Shown piece by piece: positions 25,657 through 33,641 of a stretch of 44,239 nt of DNA. The stretch is from assembly GCA_016190695.1 (NCBI GenBank), contig JACPQC010000026.1, positions 1-44,239 of the forward strand, given 5' to 3'. Under the pieces are notes generated by a model. The model saw nothing but the letters and a program-made list of their open reading frames with translations, ran no database searches and was not told the origin of the DNA. A program made the translations under genes and the position numbers. The first letter of the stretch is position 1. Every line of letters begins with the position of its first letter. The stretch is from Chloroflexota bacterium (lineage in GTDB: Bacteria; Chloroflexota; Dehalococcoidia; Dehalococcoidales; RBG-16-60-22).

Positions 25657-25683
25657 AAAGGTGTAACGCCGGTCCGGCCACTC

Positions 25684-26700
25684 TCAGGACAGCTTCAGCA
25701 ACCTGCGGGCGTTTCCGGCCAGGATGTCGTTCTTGTCTTCCTCCGGGATGTCCAGGGATCTGATTATCCCCGGGTATTCGGCCAGCCTGGCTTCCCCGCT
25801 CCCCGGCCCCCAGGGCGAATCGGTGGCGAAGACCAGTTGTCGCCCCCCGAACACCTCGTAGGCGCACTTGATGGCCGGCACCGAGCCGCCAACCGCGGTA
25901 TCATAGAAAAAGCGGGAAAAGTAAGCGTACAACGGCTTGGGCAGGACCGGGGCGCGCCCGCCGTAGTTCTGGCTCTGGTTGTCCGGGTCATAGGTCTCCA
26001 GTATCCGGCCCCAGTAAAAAGGTATCATGCCCCCGCCCAGGTGATGGCTGACCACTTTCAGGTTGGGGTAGCGTTCCATCACGCCGGAGAAGACCAGCCG
26101 GGACAGCATGAGCACGGTCTCAAAGGGCCAGCCGAAGTTGTGGATCAGGTCATAGTCCGCCTCGTAGCTGCGGTCGCCGGTGCCCGCCGGGTTATCCGGG
26201 TGCATGTAAACGGCCACGTCCATCTCGTTGACACAGGCCCAGAACGACTCGAACTCGGGGGCGTCCACCGGTTTCCCGTTGGTGTTGGTGACGATGGTCA
26301 TCGCCTTGAGTCCCAGGCTGTTTATGGCCCGCTCCATCTCCTGCCGGCTCCCCTGCTCGAACCCGGCCAAGGGGACGGTGCCCGCCGCTATCAGCCTGCC
26401 TTTGGAGTCCTCGGTGAGCCGGGCCATGCTGTCGTTGAGCACCCTGGCGTAGGCGAGTTGGGCGCTTATGTCGCCGGGCAGCCGGTTGCAGTCGGCCTGG
26501 TGGTTGGGAGTGACCACCTGGAAGTCGAAGCCGTTCCGGTCAAGCTGCTCCAGCCTGAGCTTCACATCAGCCAGGTGGGGCTTGCGCCGGGCCACCGCCG
26601 CGGTGCGGTCGACCACCGACTTGCCCCAGCCACCCCCGGCAGCGGCAATCCGGTCAAAATACTGGCCGTGTAACATGTGAGTATGCCCATCGATTATCAT
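25684..26700 (-). CDS. amidohydrolase 2 family (ACMSD-like) metal-dependent hydrolase
   Basis: A 338-residue TIM-barrel enzyme of the amidohydrolase-2 group, which includes aminocarboxymuconate-semialdehyde and gamma-resorcylate decarboxylases. The start IIDGHTHMLHGQYF supplies the His-x-His metal pair. A third His site is in VAVYMHPDNPAG, and the SHHLGGGMIPFYWGR block and the Asp in LVFATDSPWGPG complete the metal site. No signal peptide or membrane segment. Length is normal. It may decarboxylate or hydrolyse an aromatic or carboxylated substrate, but the substrate cannot be told from sequence. A good promoter lies 84-112 bases upstream. It is transcribed away from ribE, and the two promoters are about 40 bases apart. 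Confidence 0.85.
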   Translation of the reverse strand: MIIDGHTHMLHGQYFDRIAAAGGGWGKSVVDRTAAVARRKPHLADVKLRLEQLDRNGFDFQVVTPNHQADCNRLPGDISAQLAYARVLNDSMARLTEDSKGRLIAAGTVPLAGFEQGSRQEMERAINSLGLKAMTIVTNTNGKPVDAPEFESFWACVNEMDVAVYMHPDNPAGTGDRSYEADYDLIHNFGWPFETVLMLSRLVFSGVMERYPNLKVVSHHLGGGMIPFYWGRILETYDPDNQSQNYGGRAPVLPKPLYAYFSRFFYDTAVGGSVPAIKCAYEVFGGRQLVFATDSPWGPGSGEARLAEYPGIIRSLDIPEEDKNDILAGNARRLLKLS

Positions 26701-26783
26701 TTCCTGCCTCGCTCCTGCTTTCTTTTCGTTGCCGGTGGCCGCTGCGGTCAGGCCGCCCTGTAACCGCTCTGGCCTGTCCAGCT

Positions 26784-26812
26784 AGATTACACCAGCAGGG
26801 GACTCTTGTCAA
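26784..26812 (-). promoter_or_regulatory. promoter of the amidohydrolase gene
   Basis: Minus strand: TTGACA (26812-26807), a 17-bp spacer and TAATCT (26789-26784). Divergent from the ribE promoter. Confidence 0.6.
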
Positions 26813-26828
26813 CAGCCCCTCTGAAATA

Positions 26829-26858
26829 TTGCGCTTGCCGGCTAAGTGGTGATAGAAT
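26829..26858 (+). promoter_or_regulatory. promoter of the ribE-ribBA-ribH operon
   Basis: TTGCGC (26829-26834), an 18-bp spacer and TAGAAT (26853-26858). The start point would fall near 26865, inside or after TGCTAATTAGCA. There is no room for an FMN riboswitch before the gene. Confidence 0.5.
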
Positions 26859-26892
26859 GCTAATTAGCAGTATAGTTGTCAAGAGGGCGGCC

Positions 26893-27525
26893 CTGTTTAC
26901 CGGAATCGTGCAGGAAGTGGGAGAAGTAGCTTCGACCGGCGCGGGGCGCCTGGTGGTAAGAGCGGGTGACGTCCTGCGGGGGATAACGCTGGGGGCCAGC
27001 GTCGCCGTGAACGGCGTCTGCCTGACGGTCATTTCCTTTGACCGGGCTTCCTTCTCGGTGGAAGTGATGGCGGAGACGCTCCGGCGCACCAACCTGGGAC
27101 GGTTGCGCCCGGGAGACGCGGTCAACCTGGAGAGGGCGATGGCACTGGGCGGGGAGATGGGCGGACACCTGGTGCAGGGTCATATAGATGATACCGGCAG
27201 GATAGCCTCCATCAGCCGCGAAGGCGAGGCCAGGCTCATCAGGATAGAGTCCCCGCCGGAGGTTATGCGCTACATCGTCATCAAGGGTTTTATCGCTGTT
27301 GACGGCATCAGCCTGACCGTGGTGACGCGGGATGCCGCCTCGTTTACGGTATCGATAGTAGGCTTTACCGGTGAGCATACCACCCTGGTCAGGAAAGGGG
27401 TGGGCGACCCGGTGAACCTTGAGGCAGATATAATCGCCAAGTACGTAGAGCAGTTCAGCCAGACCCGCAGCGGCGGGATAAGCCCTGACTTCCTCAGGGA
27501 GCATGGCTTCGTGGCTGAGGTTTAA
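26893..27525 (+). CDS. ribE: riboflavin synthase, alpha subunit
   Basis: Converts two molecules of 6,7-dimethyl-8-ribityllumazine into riboflavin and the pyrimidine precursor. Two tandem lumazine-binding barrels are visible. The first begins [11 protein letters not shown] and includes [13 protein letters not shown] and [14 protein letters not shown]. The second includes [18 protein letters not shown] and [10 protein letters not shown]. The family starts at MFTGI; here that position is a CTG codon (26893) with AAGAGGG five bases upstream. The nearest in-frame ATG (26857) lies within the apparent -10 box, so it would not be transcribed. I therefore favour initiation at CTG, giving 210 residues. 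Annotation pipelines would probably choose 26857 or 26806. It is the first gene of ribE-ribBA-ribH, with 13 bases to the next gene. Confidence 0.9.
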   Translation: MFTGIVQEVGEVASTGAGRLVVRAGDVLRGITLGASVAVNGVCLTVISFDRASFSVEVMAETLRRTNLGRLRPGDAVNLERAMALGGEMGGHLVQGHIDDTGRIASISREGEARLIRIESPPEVMRYIVIKGFIAVDGISLTVVTRDAASFTVSIVGFTGEHTTLVRKGVGDPVNLEADIIAKYVEQFSQTRSGGISPDFLREHGFVAEV

Positions 27526-27538
27526 GGAGGGACCATAT

Positions 27539-28768
27539 ATGGAGTTGGCCAGCATTCCAGAGGCTGTTGAGGATATAAAAGAGGGCAAGTTCGTCATCAT
27601 CGTGGACGACCAGGGCCGGGAGAACGAGGGGGACCTGGCCATCGCCGCCGAGAAAGTAACCCCCGAAGCGATCAATTTCATGAGCCGGCACGGGAGGGGG
27701 CTTATCTGCCAGCCCATAACCGGCCAGCGCCTGGACGAGCTAAATATCCCGCTCATGGTCCAGAACAACACCGCCAAGTTCTCCACCGCCTTCACCGTCT
27801 CCGTCGAGGCGAAGCACAAGGTCTCTACCGGCATATCGGCGGCAGACCGCGCCCAGACAGTGCGGGTGATGATCGACCCTGCCACCAGGCCGGAAGACAT
27901 CGTCCGGCCCGGCCACATGTTCCCGCTGCGGGCCAAAGACGGCGGCGTCCTGGTCCGGGCCGGCCACACCGAGGCCATAGTTGACCTGGCCCGGCTGGCG
28001 GGATTGTATCCCTCCGGGGTCATCTGCGAGATACTCAACGAAGACGGCACCATGGCCCGCCTGACCGAGCTAAAGGTAATAGCGGAGAAGTTCGGCATCA
28101 AGATCGTCAGCGTGGCCGACCTCATCGCCTATCGCCGCCGCCATGAGAACCTGGTGCACCGGGTGGCCGAGGCCAGGCTGCCCACCGTTCACGGCGAGTT
28201 CCGCGCTATCGCCTACAAGAGCGATATCGACACCGGCGAGCACCTCGCACTGGTGATGGGAGACATCATCACCGAAGAGCCGGTGTTGGTCCGCGTCCAC
28301 AGCGAGTGCGTCACCGGCGAGGTCTTCGGCAGCATGCGCTGCGACTGCGGGCAGCAGATAAACAAGGCCATGCAGCAGATCGCCCAGCAGGGCCGGGGGG
28401 TGCTGCTGTACATGAGGCAGGAGGGCCGGGGCATCGGCTTCCATAACAAGATCCGCGCCTACGCCCTGCAGGATAAAGGGATGGACACGGTGGAGGCCAA
28501 CATCTCCCTGGGTTTTGAGGCCGACCTGCGCGACTACGGCATCGGCGCCCAGATACTGGCCGACCTGGGACTGCACCAGATCCGGCTGATGACCAACAAC
28601 CCCAAGAAAGTGATCGGGCTGGAGAGCTATGGACTCAAGGTGGTGGAGCAGGTGCCCATCATCGCCCCGCCCAACCAGTACAACTGCCACTACCTGGAGA
28701 CCAAGCGCAAGAAGATGGGCCACCTCCTGGAGCTGCCCGATATCCTGGACCTGGACAAAACTACCTGA
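27539..28768 (+). CDS. ribBA: bifunctional DHBP synthase / GTP cyclohydrolase II (RibBA)
   Basis: A 409-residue fusion that supplies both starting branches of riboflavin synthesis. The N-terminal half makes 3,4-dihydroxy-2-butanone 4-phosphate from ribulose 5-phosphate: [40 protein letters not shown] and RAGHTEA are all intact. The C-terminal half opens [22 protein letters not shown] carries the zinc Cys set (Cys-x10-Cys-x-Cys), RQEGRGIGF is the GTP site, and [12 protein letters not shown] and [14 protein letters not shown] follow. AAGGAGGGACCATAT precedes ATG 27539. It is the middle gene of the rib operon, ten bases before ribH. Both halves look catalytically complete. Confidence 0.97.
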   Translation: MELASIPEAVEDIKEGKFVIIVDDQGRENEGDLAIAAEKVTPEAINFMSRHGRGLICQPITGQRLDELNIPLMVQNNTAKFSTAFTVSVEAKHKVSTGISAADRAQTVRVMIDPATRPEDIVRPGHMFPLRAKDGGVLVRAGHTEAIVDLARLAGLYPSGVICEILNEDGTMARLTELKVIAEKFGIKIVSVADLIAYRRRHENLVHRVAEARLPTVHGEFRAIAYKSDIDTGEHLALVMGDIITEEPVLVRVHSECVTGEVFGSMRCDCGQQINKAMQQIAQQGRGVLLYMRQEGRGIGFHNKIRAYALQDKGMDTVEANISLGFEADLRDYGIGAQILADLGLHQIRLMTNNPKKVIGLESYGLKVVEQVPIIAPPNQYNCHYLETKRKKMGHLLELPDILDLDKTT

Positions 28769-28778
28769 GGAGAAACAG

Positions 28779-29246
28779 ATGAGCAAGCGTTACGAGGGCG
28801 CCCTGGTAGGCAAGGGGCTGAAGTTCGGCCTGGTGGTATCGCGCTTCAACGAGTTCTTCAGCCAGAAGCTGCTCGAAGGCGCCCAGGATGCCCTGCTCCG
28901 CCACGAGGTCAATGTGGAGGATGTGGACGTGGTCCGCGTCCCCGGCGCCTTTGAGATCCCTCTGATGGCGCTGAAGCTGGCCCAGACCCGGAGGTACGAT
29001 GCCATCATCTGCCTGGGGGCGGTCATCCGGGGGGGGACGCCCCACTTCGACTACATCGCCGCCGAGGTGACCAAGGGCGTGGCCCGGGTGGGGCTGGATA
29101 CAGGGGTGCCCACCATCTTCGGCGTGATCACCACCGACACCCTGGAGCAGGCCATCGAGCGCTCCGGCAGCAAGATCGGCAACCGGGGCTTCCAGGCGGC
29201 GGTGGACGCCATCGAGATGGCCAACCTGGTCAGGGCCGTGCAGTAA
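28779..29246 (+). CDS. ribH: 6,7-dimethyl-8-ribityllumazine synthase
   Basis: A 155-residue enzyme that condenses the pyrimidine with dihydroxybutanone phosphate. It normally forms an icosahedral or pentameric shell. Signatures are [53 protein letters not shown] (with the catalytic His), [16 protein letters not shown] and [26 protein letters not shown] precedes ATG. It is the last gene of the operon. ribD (deaminase/reductase) is absent from the cluster and must lie elsewhere. A HAD phosphatase and a flavin kinase candidate are at 3.0-4.4 kb. Confidence 0.96.
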   Translation: MSKRYEGALVGKGLKFGLVVSRFNEFFSQKLLEGAQDALLRHEVNVEDVDVVRVPGAFEIPLMALKLAQTRRYDAIICLGAVIRGGTPHFDYIAAEVTKGVARVGLDTGVPTIFGVITTDTLEQAIERSGSKIGNRGFQAAVDAIEMANLVRAVQ

Positions 29247-29250
29247 GCCC

Positions 29251-29508
29251 CTACTGGCCGATCACCTTGTACACGGTGTCCCCGTGGCGCACCCGCCCCG
29301 GCATCTTGATCCCCACCGACTGGCCCGGCCCCGCCTCGGCGACGCTGGCCCCGTCGATCTGCATAGACTCGACGACCATCTCCAGGTCAGTGGTGTGGCC
29401 CAGGACGTGTAACCTGTCCCCCAGCTTGAGCCTCCCGGTCAGGTCTATGCCGGCGACGACAGGATGGGCGAAGAAGTCACTTACCTTGCCGATGGCTTCC
29501 TCGGGCAT
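29251..29508 (-). CDS. small EF-Tu domain-2-like protein
   Basis: An 85-residue beta-barrel protein resembling domain 2 of translational GTPases. The pattern is EEAIGKVSDFFAHPVVAGIDL, TGRLKLGDRLHVLGHTTDLE, VESMQIDGASVAEAGPGQSVGIKM and RHGDTVYKVI. The G domain and the other EF-Tu domains are missing, so it cannot be a GTPase. Similar short 'translation elongation factor-like' proteins exist in Chloroflexota and other bacteria and archaea; their role is unknown. ATG 29508 is preceded by GAGGAGGTGGACC. It converges on ribH with only four bases between the stops. An upstream extension to 29577 lacks family similarity. Confidence 0.83.
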   Translation of the reverse strand: MPEEAIGKVSDFFAHPVVAGIDLTGRLKLGDRLHVLGHTTDLEMVVESMQIDGASVAEAGPGQSVGIKMPGRVRHGDTVYKVIGQ

Positions 29509-29580
29509 GGTCCACCTCCTCAATAGTGGTGTGACATCATCTCTTCGCATTATATGCCGCCGGCGAGGGCAAATCAATCC

Positions 29581-29592
29581 GGGGGGGGGGGG
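29581..29592 (+). repeat. poly-G tract (12 G)
   Basis: A run of 12 G between the EF-like gene and the repeat remnant, in non-coding DNA. Such tracts are prone to slippage and to sequencing error. The rest of 29509-29981 holds a MITE-like remnant and the uvrD promoter. Confidence 0.7.
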
Positions 29593-29755
29593 TTACCAGG
29601 GCGGGGGTGACCAGGATTTCCCCGCCCTTCCCTGAGATGCTTCGCTTCGCTCCAGCATGACAATCCGTTATTTTTCTATCTTTGTCATAACGACGAAAGT
29701 CAGTATCCAGCAAGCCGGAATCTGGCGTGTTTCTTTATGAAACACCAACAAAATA

Positions 29756-29852
29756 TGAAAAATGTCATTCTGGAAGGAGTCCCGATTCTATCGGAACGAC
29801 TGAAGAATCTCAGGGCGGGGTGGCAATTACAAAAATTCTCGGACAGCTTCTC
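29756..29852 (+). repeat. degenerate MITE family 2 remnant
   Basis: TGAAAAATGTCATTCTG (29756-29772) followed by GAAGGAG and, later, CTGAAGAATC matches the interior of the element at 13444-13623. The right end CGGACAGCTTCTC resembles its terminal repeat. The left end is missing and no CTAA pair is visible, so this is an old, truncated copy. Confidence 0.45.
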
Positions 29853-29946
29853 TACACAAGCAGTTTCGTGGTTCCCCGGCCTGCCTTCCGTACCAGACTT
29901 CGATAGGCGGTCAAGCCCACGCAATTACCATCGCGGGTCCGCCTCT

Positions 29947-29975
29947 TTGCCGCCGGCGGCGCGGGTTGTTATAAT
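29947..29975 (+). promoter_or_regulatory. uvrD/pcrA promoter
   Basis: TTGCCG (29947-29952), a 17-bp spacer and a perfect TATAAT (29970-29975). The ATG begins seven bases after the -10, so the transcript should start at or next to the start codon. Confidence 0.75.
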
Positions 29976-29981
29976 TGTGAA

Positions 29982-32144
29982 ATGGATATTTTAGCAGGAT
30001 TGAACCCGGCGCAGCGCCAGGCGGTGGAGGCCATTGACGGGCCGCTGCTCATCCTGGCCGGGCCGGGGAGCGGCAAGACCAGGGTGGTGACCCACCGCAT
30101 CGCCTACCTGATCAAGGTGTGCGGGGTCAGCCCCCGCCGCATCCTGGCGGTGACCTTTACCAACCGGGCGGCCCGGGAGATGCGGGAGCGGCTTTCCCAG
30201 CTGGTGGGCAGCGCGATGGGCGATCTGACCATCGGCACCTTCCACGCCATCTGCGCCCGCTTCCTGAGACAGGATGGCCGGGCCACCGGCGTCGAGCCTG
30301 CCTTCGTCATCTACGACGACGACGACCAGATCAGCCTGATCAAGCGGGCGCTGCAGGAGACCGGCTTCGACCCCAAGCAGTTCGCCCCCAGGGCGGTGCG
30401 CTCGGCGATAAGCGCCGCCAAGAGCCGCTCGTTCACCCCGGCGGACCACCTGCGGCAGGGCCGGAACTACTTCGACGAGGTGGTGCAGCGGGTCTACCAG
30501 CGCTACCAGCAGCTCCTGGCCCAAGCCAATGCCCTGGACTTCGACGACCTGCTGATGAGGGCGCTGCAGCTCTTCCGGGACAGCCCGGAGACCCTGGCGC
30601 GCTACCAGTCCCGCTACCGCTACATCCATGTCGACGAGTTCCAGGATACCAACATGGTGCAGTACGAGCTGGTCAAGCTGCTCGCCGGGGAGTCGGGCAA
30701 CCTGTGCGTGGTGGGAGACCCCGACCAGTCCATCTATTCCTGGCGCTTCGCCGACCTGCGCAACATCCTCAATTTTGAGAAAGACTACCCCCGGGCCAGG
30801 GTGGTGCTGCTGGAGCAGAACTACCGCTCGACGGGCACCATCATCGAGACCGCCTCCGGGGTGATATCGGCCTCCCGCCAGCGCAAGCAAAAGGGCCTCT
30901 GGACCGAGAACGAGCCGGGCGTGCCGGTGACCGTGGTGGAGGCCTACACCGAGCAGGAGGAGGCCCAGTACGTGGTAAATGAGATAGAGCAACTGGTCAG
31001 CCGGGGGCTGGCCCGGCCCGGGGACTGTGCCGTGATGTACCGCACCAACGCCCAGTCCCGGACCATCGAGGAGGCCTTCGTCCGCTACGGCCTGCCCTAC
31101 CGGCTGGTGGCGGGCACCCGCTTCTACGAGCGCCGCGAGGTGAAGGACGTCATCGCCTACCTGAGACTCATCCTGAACCCGGATGACAGCGTCAGCCTGG
31201 CCCGCGTCATCAATGTCCCGCCCCGGGGCATCGGCCAGCGCAGCCTCGCCGAGCTGTCCCGGTGGGCGCACTCCCTGGGCGTCTCGGAGTACCAGGCGCT
31301 GAGGCGGGTCGCCGCGTCCGGGGATACCCCCTTTACCGGGCGCACCTTACGGGCGCTGACCGACTTCCTGGGGATGATGGAGGGACTGGCCGCCGCCCGC
31401 TATGAACTGGGCACCGTTGACCTGTTCGACCGGGTGGTGGAGACCACCGGCTACCGGCAGTACCTGCTCGGCCTGCCCGACGGCGAGGAGCGCTGGGAGA
31501 ACGTCCTGGAGCTGCGCACGGTGGCCCGGGAGTACGCCGACATCCCGCCGCCCGAAGGCCTGCCCGCCCTGCTCGAGGGGGTGGCCCTGATCAGCGACGT
31601 GGACAAGCTGAACGGGGGCGGCGACGCCGCGGTGCTGATCACACTGCACCAGGCCAAGGGGCTGGAGTTCCCAGTGGTGTTCATCGTCGGCCTGGAGGAG
31701 GGCATCCTGCCCCATATGAGGTCGTTCGACGACCCCGACCAGACGGAGGAGGAGCGGCGGCTGTGCTACGTGGGCATCACCCGGGCCAAGCAGCGGCTGT
31801 ACCTGGTGCGGGCCTTCCGGCGCAGCCTGATGGGGGCCAGCCGGGTCAACCCGCCCTCGCGTTTCCTGCAAGACATACCGGCACACCTGACGGTGGGCGG
31901 CAGTCTGACGCCCGGCAAAGAGGCGCGTGCCGTCGCCTGCGCCTGGGAAGGTCCCCGCCGCCAGCCCCAGGCTGACCTGGCTGAGTTCAAGGCGGGCGAC
32001 CGCGTCCGCCACCAGCAGTTCGGCGAGGGGGTGGTGGTGACCAGCCGGCCGGCCAGGGACGACATCGAGATCACGGTGGCCTTCAACGGGGCCGGCCTGA
32101 AGCGGCTGATGCTCTCTTTCGCCAGGCTGGAGAAGGCGGGGTGA
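29982..32144 (+). CDS. UvrD/PcrA-type superfamily 1 DNA helicase
   Basis: A 720-residue 3'-5' DNA helicase acting in nucleotide-excision and mismatch repair and in clearing recombination or transcription blocks. SF1 motifs in order: Q motif LNPAQRQAVEAIDGP, motif I GPGSGKTRVV, Ia AVTFTNRAAREMRER, II VDEFQDTN, III VVGDPDQSIYSWRFAD, IV VLLEQNYRST, V LITLHQAKGLEFPVVFIVGL, VI RRLCYVGITRAKQRLYL. The C-terminal tail FKAGDRVRHQQFGEGVVV is the PcrA/UvrD Tudor-like domain that contacts RNA polymerase. No ribosome site precedes the ATG at 29982; the promoter position implies a leaderless mRNA. mutL, its mismatch-repair partner, lies 1.5 kb downstream. Confidence 0.95.
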   Translation: MDILAGLNPAQRQAVEAIDGPLLILAGPGSGKTRVVTHRIAYLIKVCGVSPRRILAVTFTNRAAREMRERLSQLVGSAMGDLTIGTFHAICARFLRQDGRATGVEPAFVIYDDDDQISLIKRALQETGFDPKQFAPRAVRSAISAAKSRSFTPADHLRQGRNYFDEVVQRVYQRYQQLLAQANALDFDDLLMRALQLFRDSPETLARYQSRYRYIHVDEFQDTNMVQYELVKLLAGESGNLCVVGDPDQSIYSWRFADLRNILNFEKDYPRARVVLLEQNYRSTGTIIETASGVISASRQRKQKGLWTENEPGVPVTVVEAYTEQEEAQYVVNEIEQLVSRGLARPGDCAVMYRTNAQSRTIEEAFVRYGLPYRLVAGTRFYERREVKDVIAYLRLILNPDDSVSLARVINVPPRGIGQRSLAELSRWAHSLGVSEYQALRRVAASGDTPFTGRTLRALTDFLGMMEGLAAARYELGTVDLFDRVVETTGYRQYLLGLPDGEERWENVLELRTVAREYADIPPPEGLPALLEGVALISDVDKLNGGGDAAVLITLHQAKGLEFPVVFIVGLEEGILPHMRSFDDPDQTEEERRLCYVGITRAKQRLYLVRAFRRSLMGASRVNPPSRFLQDIPAHLTVGGSLTPGKEARAVACAWEGPRRQPQADLAEFKAGDRVRHQQFGEGVVVTSRPARDDIEITVAFNGAGLKRLMLSFARLEKAG

Positions 32145-32234
32145 AAGCGATGCCGTGGCGAGTCTATGGAATGTCATCGCGAGCTATCCCGCCTCAGGAG
32201 GCTTCAGCCTTCTAGCCGAGGCCCAAGTTCAGGA

Positions 32235-32263
32235 TTGCAAAACGAAATCGGTTGCGCTAGATT
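32235..32263 (+). promoter_or_regulatory. promoter of the DUF4160-DUF2442 pair
   Basis: TTGCAA (32235-32240), a 17-bp spacer and TAGATT (32258-32263). Eight bases separate it from ATG 32272, again implying a leaderless or near-leaderless transcript. Confidence 0.5.
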
Positions 32264-32271
32264 GTTACCAG

Positions 32272-32514
32272 ATGAGTCCTACGATATTTAGGGCAAAGGG
32301 ATACAGGTTCTACTTTCTGTCAAATGAAGAAAGACGTATTCACGTCCATATCAGTTCCGAGGACGGCGAAGCTAAATTCTGGCTGGAGCCGGTGGTGTCA
32401 CTGGCGTTGTCTCATGAACTCAGTCCGGAGAAGTTGAACGAGATTCAAAGACTCGTAGAGGAACATACCGATGAAATCATTGAAGCGTGGCGAAGACATT
32501 TCGGTAAGCGTTGA
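32272..32514 (+). CDS. DUF4160 family protein
   Basis: An 80-residue protein of the DUF4160 family: MSPTIFRAKGYRFYFLSNEE, then RIHVHISSEDGEAKFWLEP, LALSHELSPEKLNEIQRLVEEH and a C-terminal IIEAWRRHF. The family is small, basic and nearly always paired with DUF2442, as here (44-base overlap). The pair is regarded as a possible toxin-antitoxin-like module, though this is not well tested. I start at ATG 32272 because the match begins there; the frame upstream to 32155 is not family-like and a promoter fits the shorter start. Base composition is more A/T-rich than uvrD or mutL on either side, suggesting later acquisition. Confidence 0.8.
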   Translation: MSPTIFRAKGYRFYFLSNEERRIHVHISSEDGEAKFWLEPVVSLALSHELSPEKLNEIQRLVEEHTDEIIEAWRRHFGKR

Positions 32515-32785
32515 AAATATCACACCCTTCGGCATTTGGCTTTTCGTGAAAGAAAAGGAGTATTTTCTAAGCTACAAAGATTATCCTTATTTCAGGAATC
32601 AGACTGTAGACTCAATACTGAACGTCCAATTGCTTCATGGTTATCATTTGTACTGGCCTGAACTGGATGTTGATTTGGAGATCGATAATCTGGAAAACCC
32701 GGAGAGATACCCGCTGAAAGACAAGGCCGAAATGATTAAAAAAAGCGGCCGAAGGACCAAGACAGGCGGAGTGAAAGGGAATTGA
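32471..32785 (+). CDS. DUF2442 family protein
   Basis: A 104-residue protein of the DUF2442 family. The conserved core is VSVENITPFGIWLFVKEKEY, then FLSYKDYPYFRNQTVDSILN, LLHGYHLYWPELDVDLEIDN and LENPERYPL. The Trp-Pro-x-Leu-Asp-x-Asp-Leu segment is diagnostic. The C-terminus is a basic tail (KKSGRRTKTGG). It overlaps the DUF4160 gene by 44 bases, so the pair is translationally coupled. Function unknown; context supports a two-gene toxin-antitoxin-like module. Visibly A/T-rich like its partner. Confidence 0.83.
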   Translation: MKSLKRGEDISVSVENITPFGIWLFVKEKEYFLSYKDYPYFRNQTVDSILNVQLLHGYHLYWPELDVDLEIDNLENPERYPLKDKAEMIKKSGRRTKTGGVKGN

Positions 32786-32877
32786 AAGGGGAAGCAGGGA
32801 AATAGAGGGGGAATATATGGAAAACCCATCCCCCGGACCCTCCCCTGAAGGGGAGTGAGAACGGCGTAGGTTGGTAA

Positions 32878-33468
32878 ATGAGCGACTATCAAGTTGAAGG
32901 ATTAGCCTTGAGTGTGGGCTATGCCCTGTTGGTCTTCTTGCCGGTGTTTATTCTAGTTGTCAGAGGTAGAAAGTCAAGAAGGGTCTCACCTAAGCGGGCA
33001 GCCACACTGGTGGCTCTTTCTTGCGGCCCTGGGTTCTTCTTTGTCATGGGAGTAGTTTTAATTATCGAACAGAATGTTCGTTTTTTGCAGATCGAATTCT
33101 TGGGTGCTGCTATGTTGATTTTCGCATTGATTTGGTTCGCGGTTTATGCCGGTCCGTTAGGGATGGGGTGGATGGGGAGGTGGGACAACTATCCCTATCC
33201 TGAGTCGAAAAAGAAAGCACTATCGCTGGCTACGGAGACTGAAGCACCCGTTGCACCGCTCAAAGTCCGTCGGCTGGCCAGATGGCGGTTTTTGATAGGG
33301 GAGACAACGCTGGCCGACATAGTGATAATAGTAGGCGGCGGTCTCGTAGTTCATCAACCATATCTGATAGTCATAGGAGTAGTAGTGGCATTGGTACACG
33401 TGATTATCTTTGTAGTGATTTGGCGGGCAAAACATAAGCAGCTAGAAGAAAAAGGGTGGCGCTGGTAG
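32878..33468 (+). CDS. hypothetical membrane protein
   Basis: A 196-residue protein that I do not recognise. It has about five hydrophobic segments: SVGYALLVFLPVFILVV, LVALSCGPGFFFVMGVVLII, FLGAAMLIFALIWFAVYAG, LADIVIIVGGGLVV and YLIVIGVVVALVHVIIFVV. A basic loop (RGRKSRRVSPKRA) and a Lys/Glu-rich linker with APVAPLKVRR lie between them. It ends in KQLEEKGWRW. No catalytic motif or signal-peptide cleavage site is visible. The start at ATG 32878 has only a weak ribosome site (TAGGTTGG). Base composition is like the DUF4160/2442 pair before it rather than mutL after it, so the three may have arrived together. Confidence 0.65.
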   Translation: MSDYQVEGLALSVGYALLVFLPVFILVVRGRKSRRVSPKRAATLVALSCGPGFFFVMGVVLIIEQNVRFLQIEFLGAAMLIFALIWFAVYAGPLGMGWMGRWDNYPYPESKKKALSLATETEAPVAPLKVRRLARWRFLIGETTLADIVIIVGGGLVVHQPYLIVIGVVVALVHVIIFVVIWRAKHKQLEEKGWRW

Positions 33469-33598
33469 GGGGTTTCACCAGCAGTAAGACTGTAGATAGT
33501 GGGGCGGTGTCCCAGAGAGGGCTCTCGCCCTCTCCTTACTTTCTTCCCCTCCTCTTTAGCAAAGGAGAAGGGGGGATGAGGTTTCCTAAAGAAACCTC

Positions 33599-33627
33599 TT
33601 GACATCCTACACGTAACCGTGTAGGAT
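33599..33627 (+). promoter_or_regulatory. mutL promoter with TACACG-N4-CGTGTA operator
   Basis: TTGACA (33599-33604), a 17-bp spacer and TAGGAT (33622-33627). The palindrome here is longest, CCTACACG-TAAC-CGTGTAGG (33606-33625), placed exactly as in the DUF2851 promoter at 17287. The ATG is 15 bases past the -10. Confidence 0.75.
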
Positions 33628-33641
33628 TAGACTTAACTGAC

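Noticed and set aside
26701-26892. FMN riboswitch upstream of the rib operon
   Set aside because: The gap is short, the promoter lies within about 60 bases of the gene, and no conserved FMN aptamer segments such as an AGGGGCG-type core are visible.
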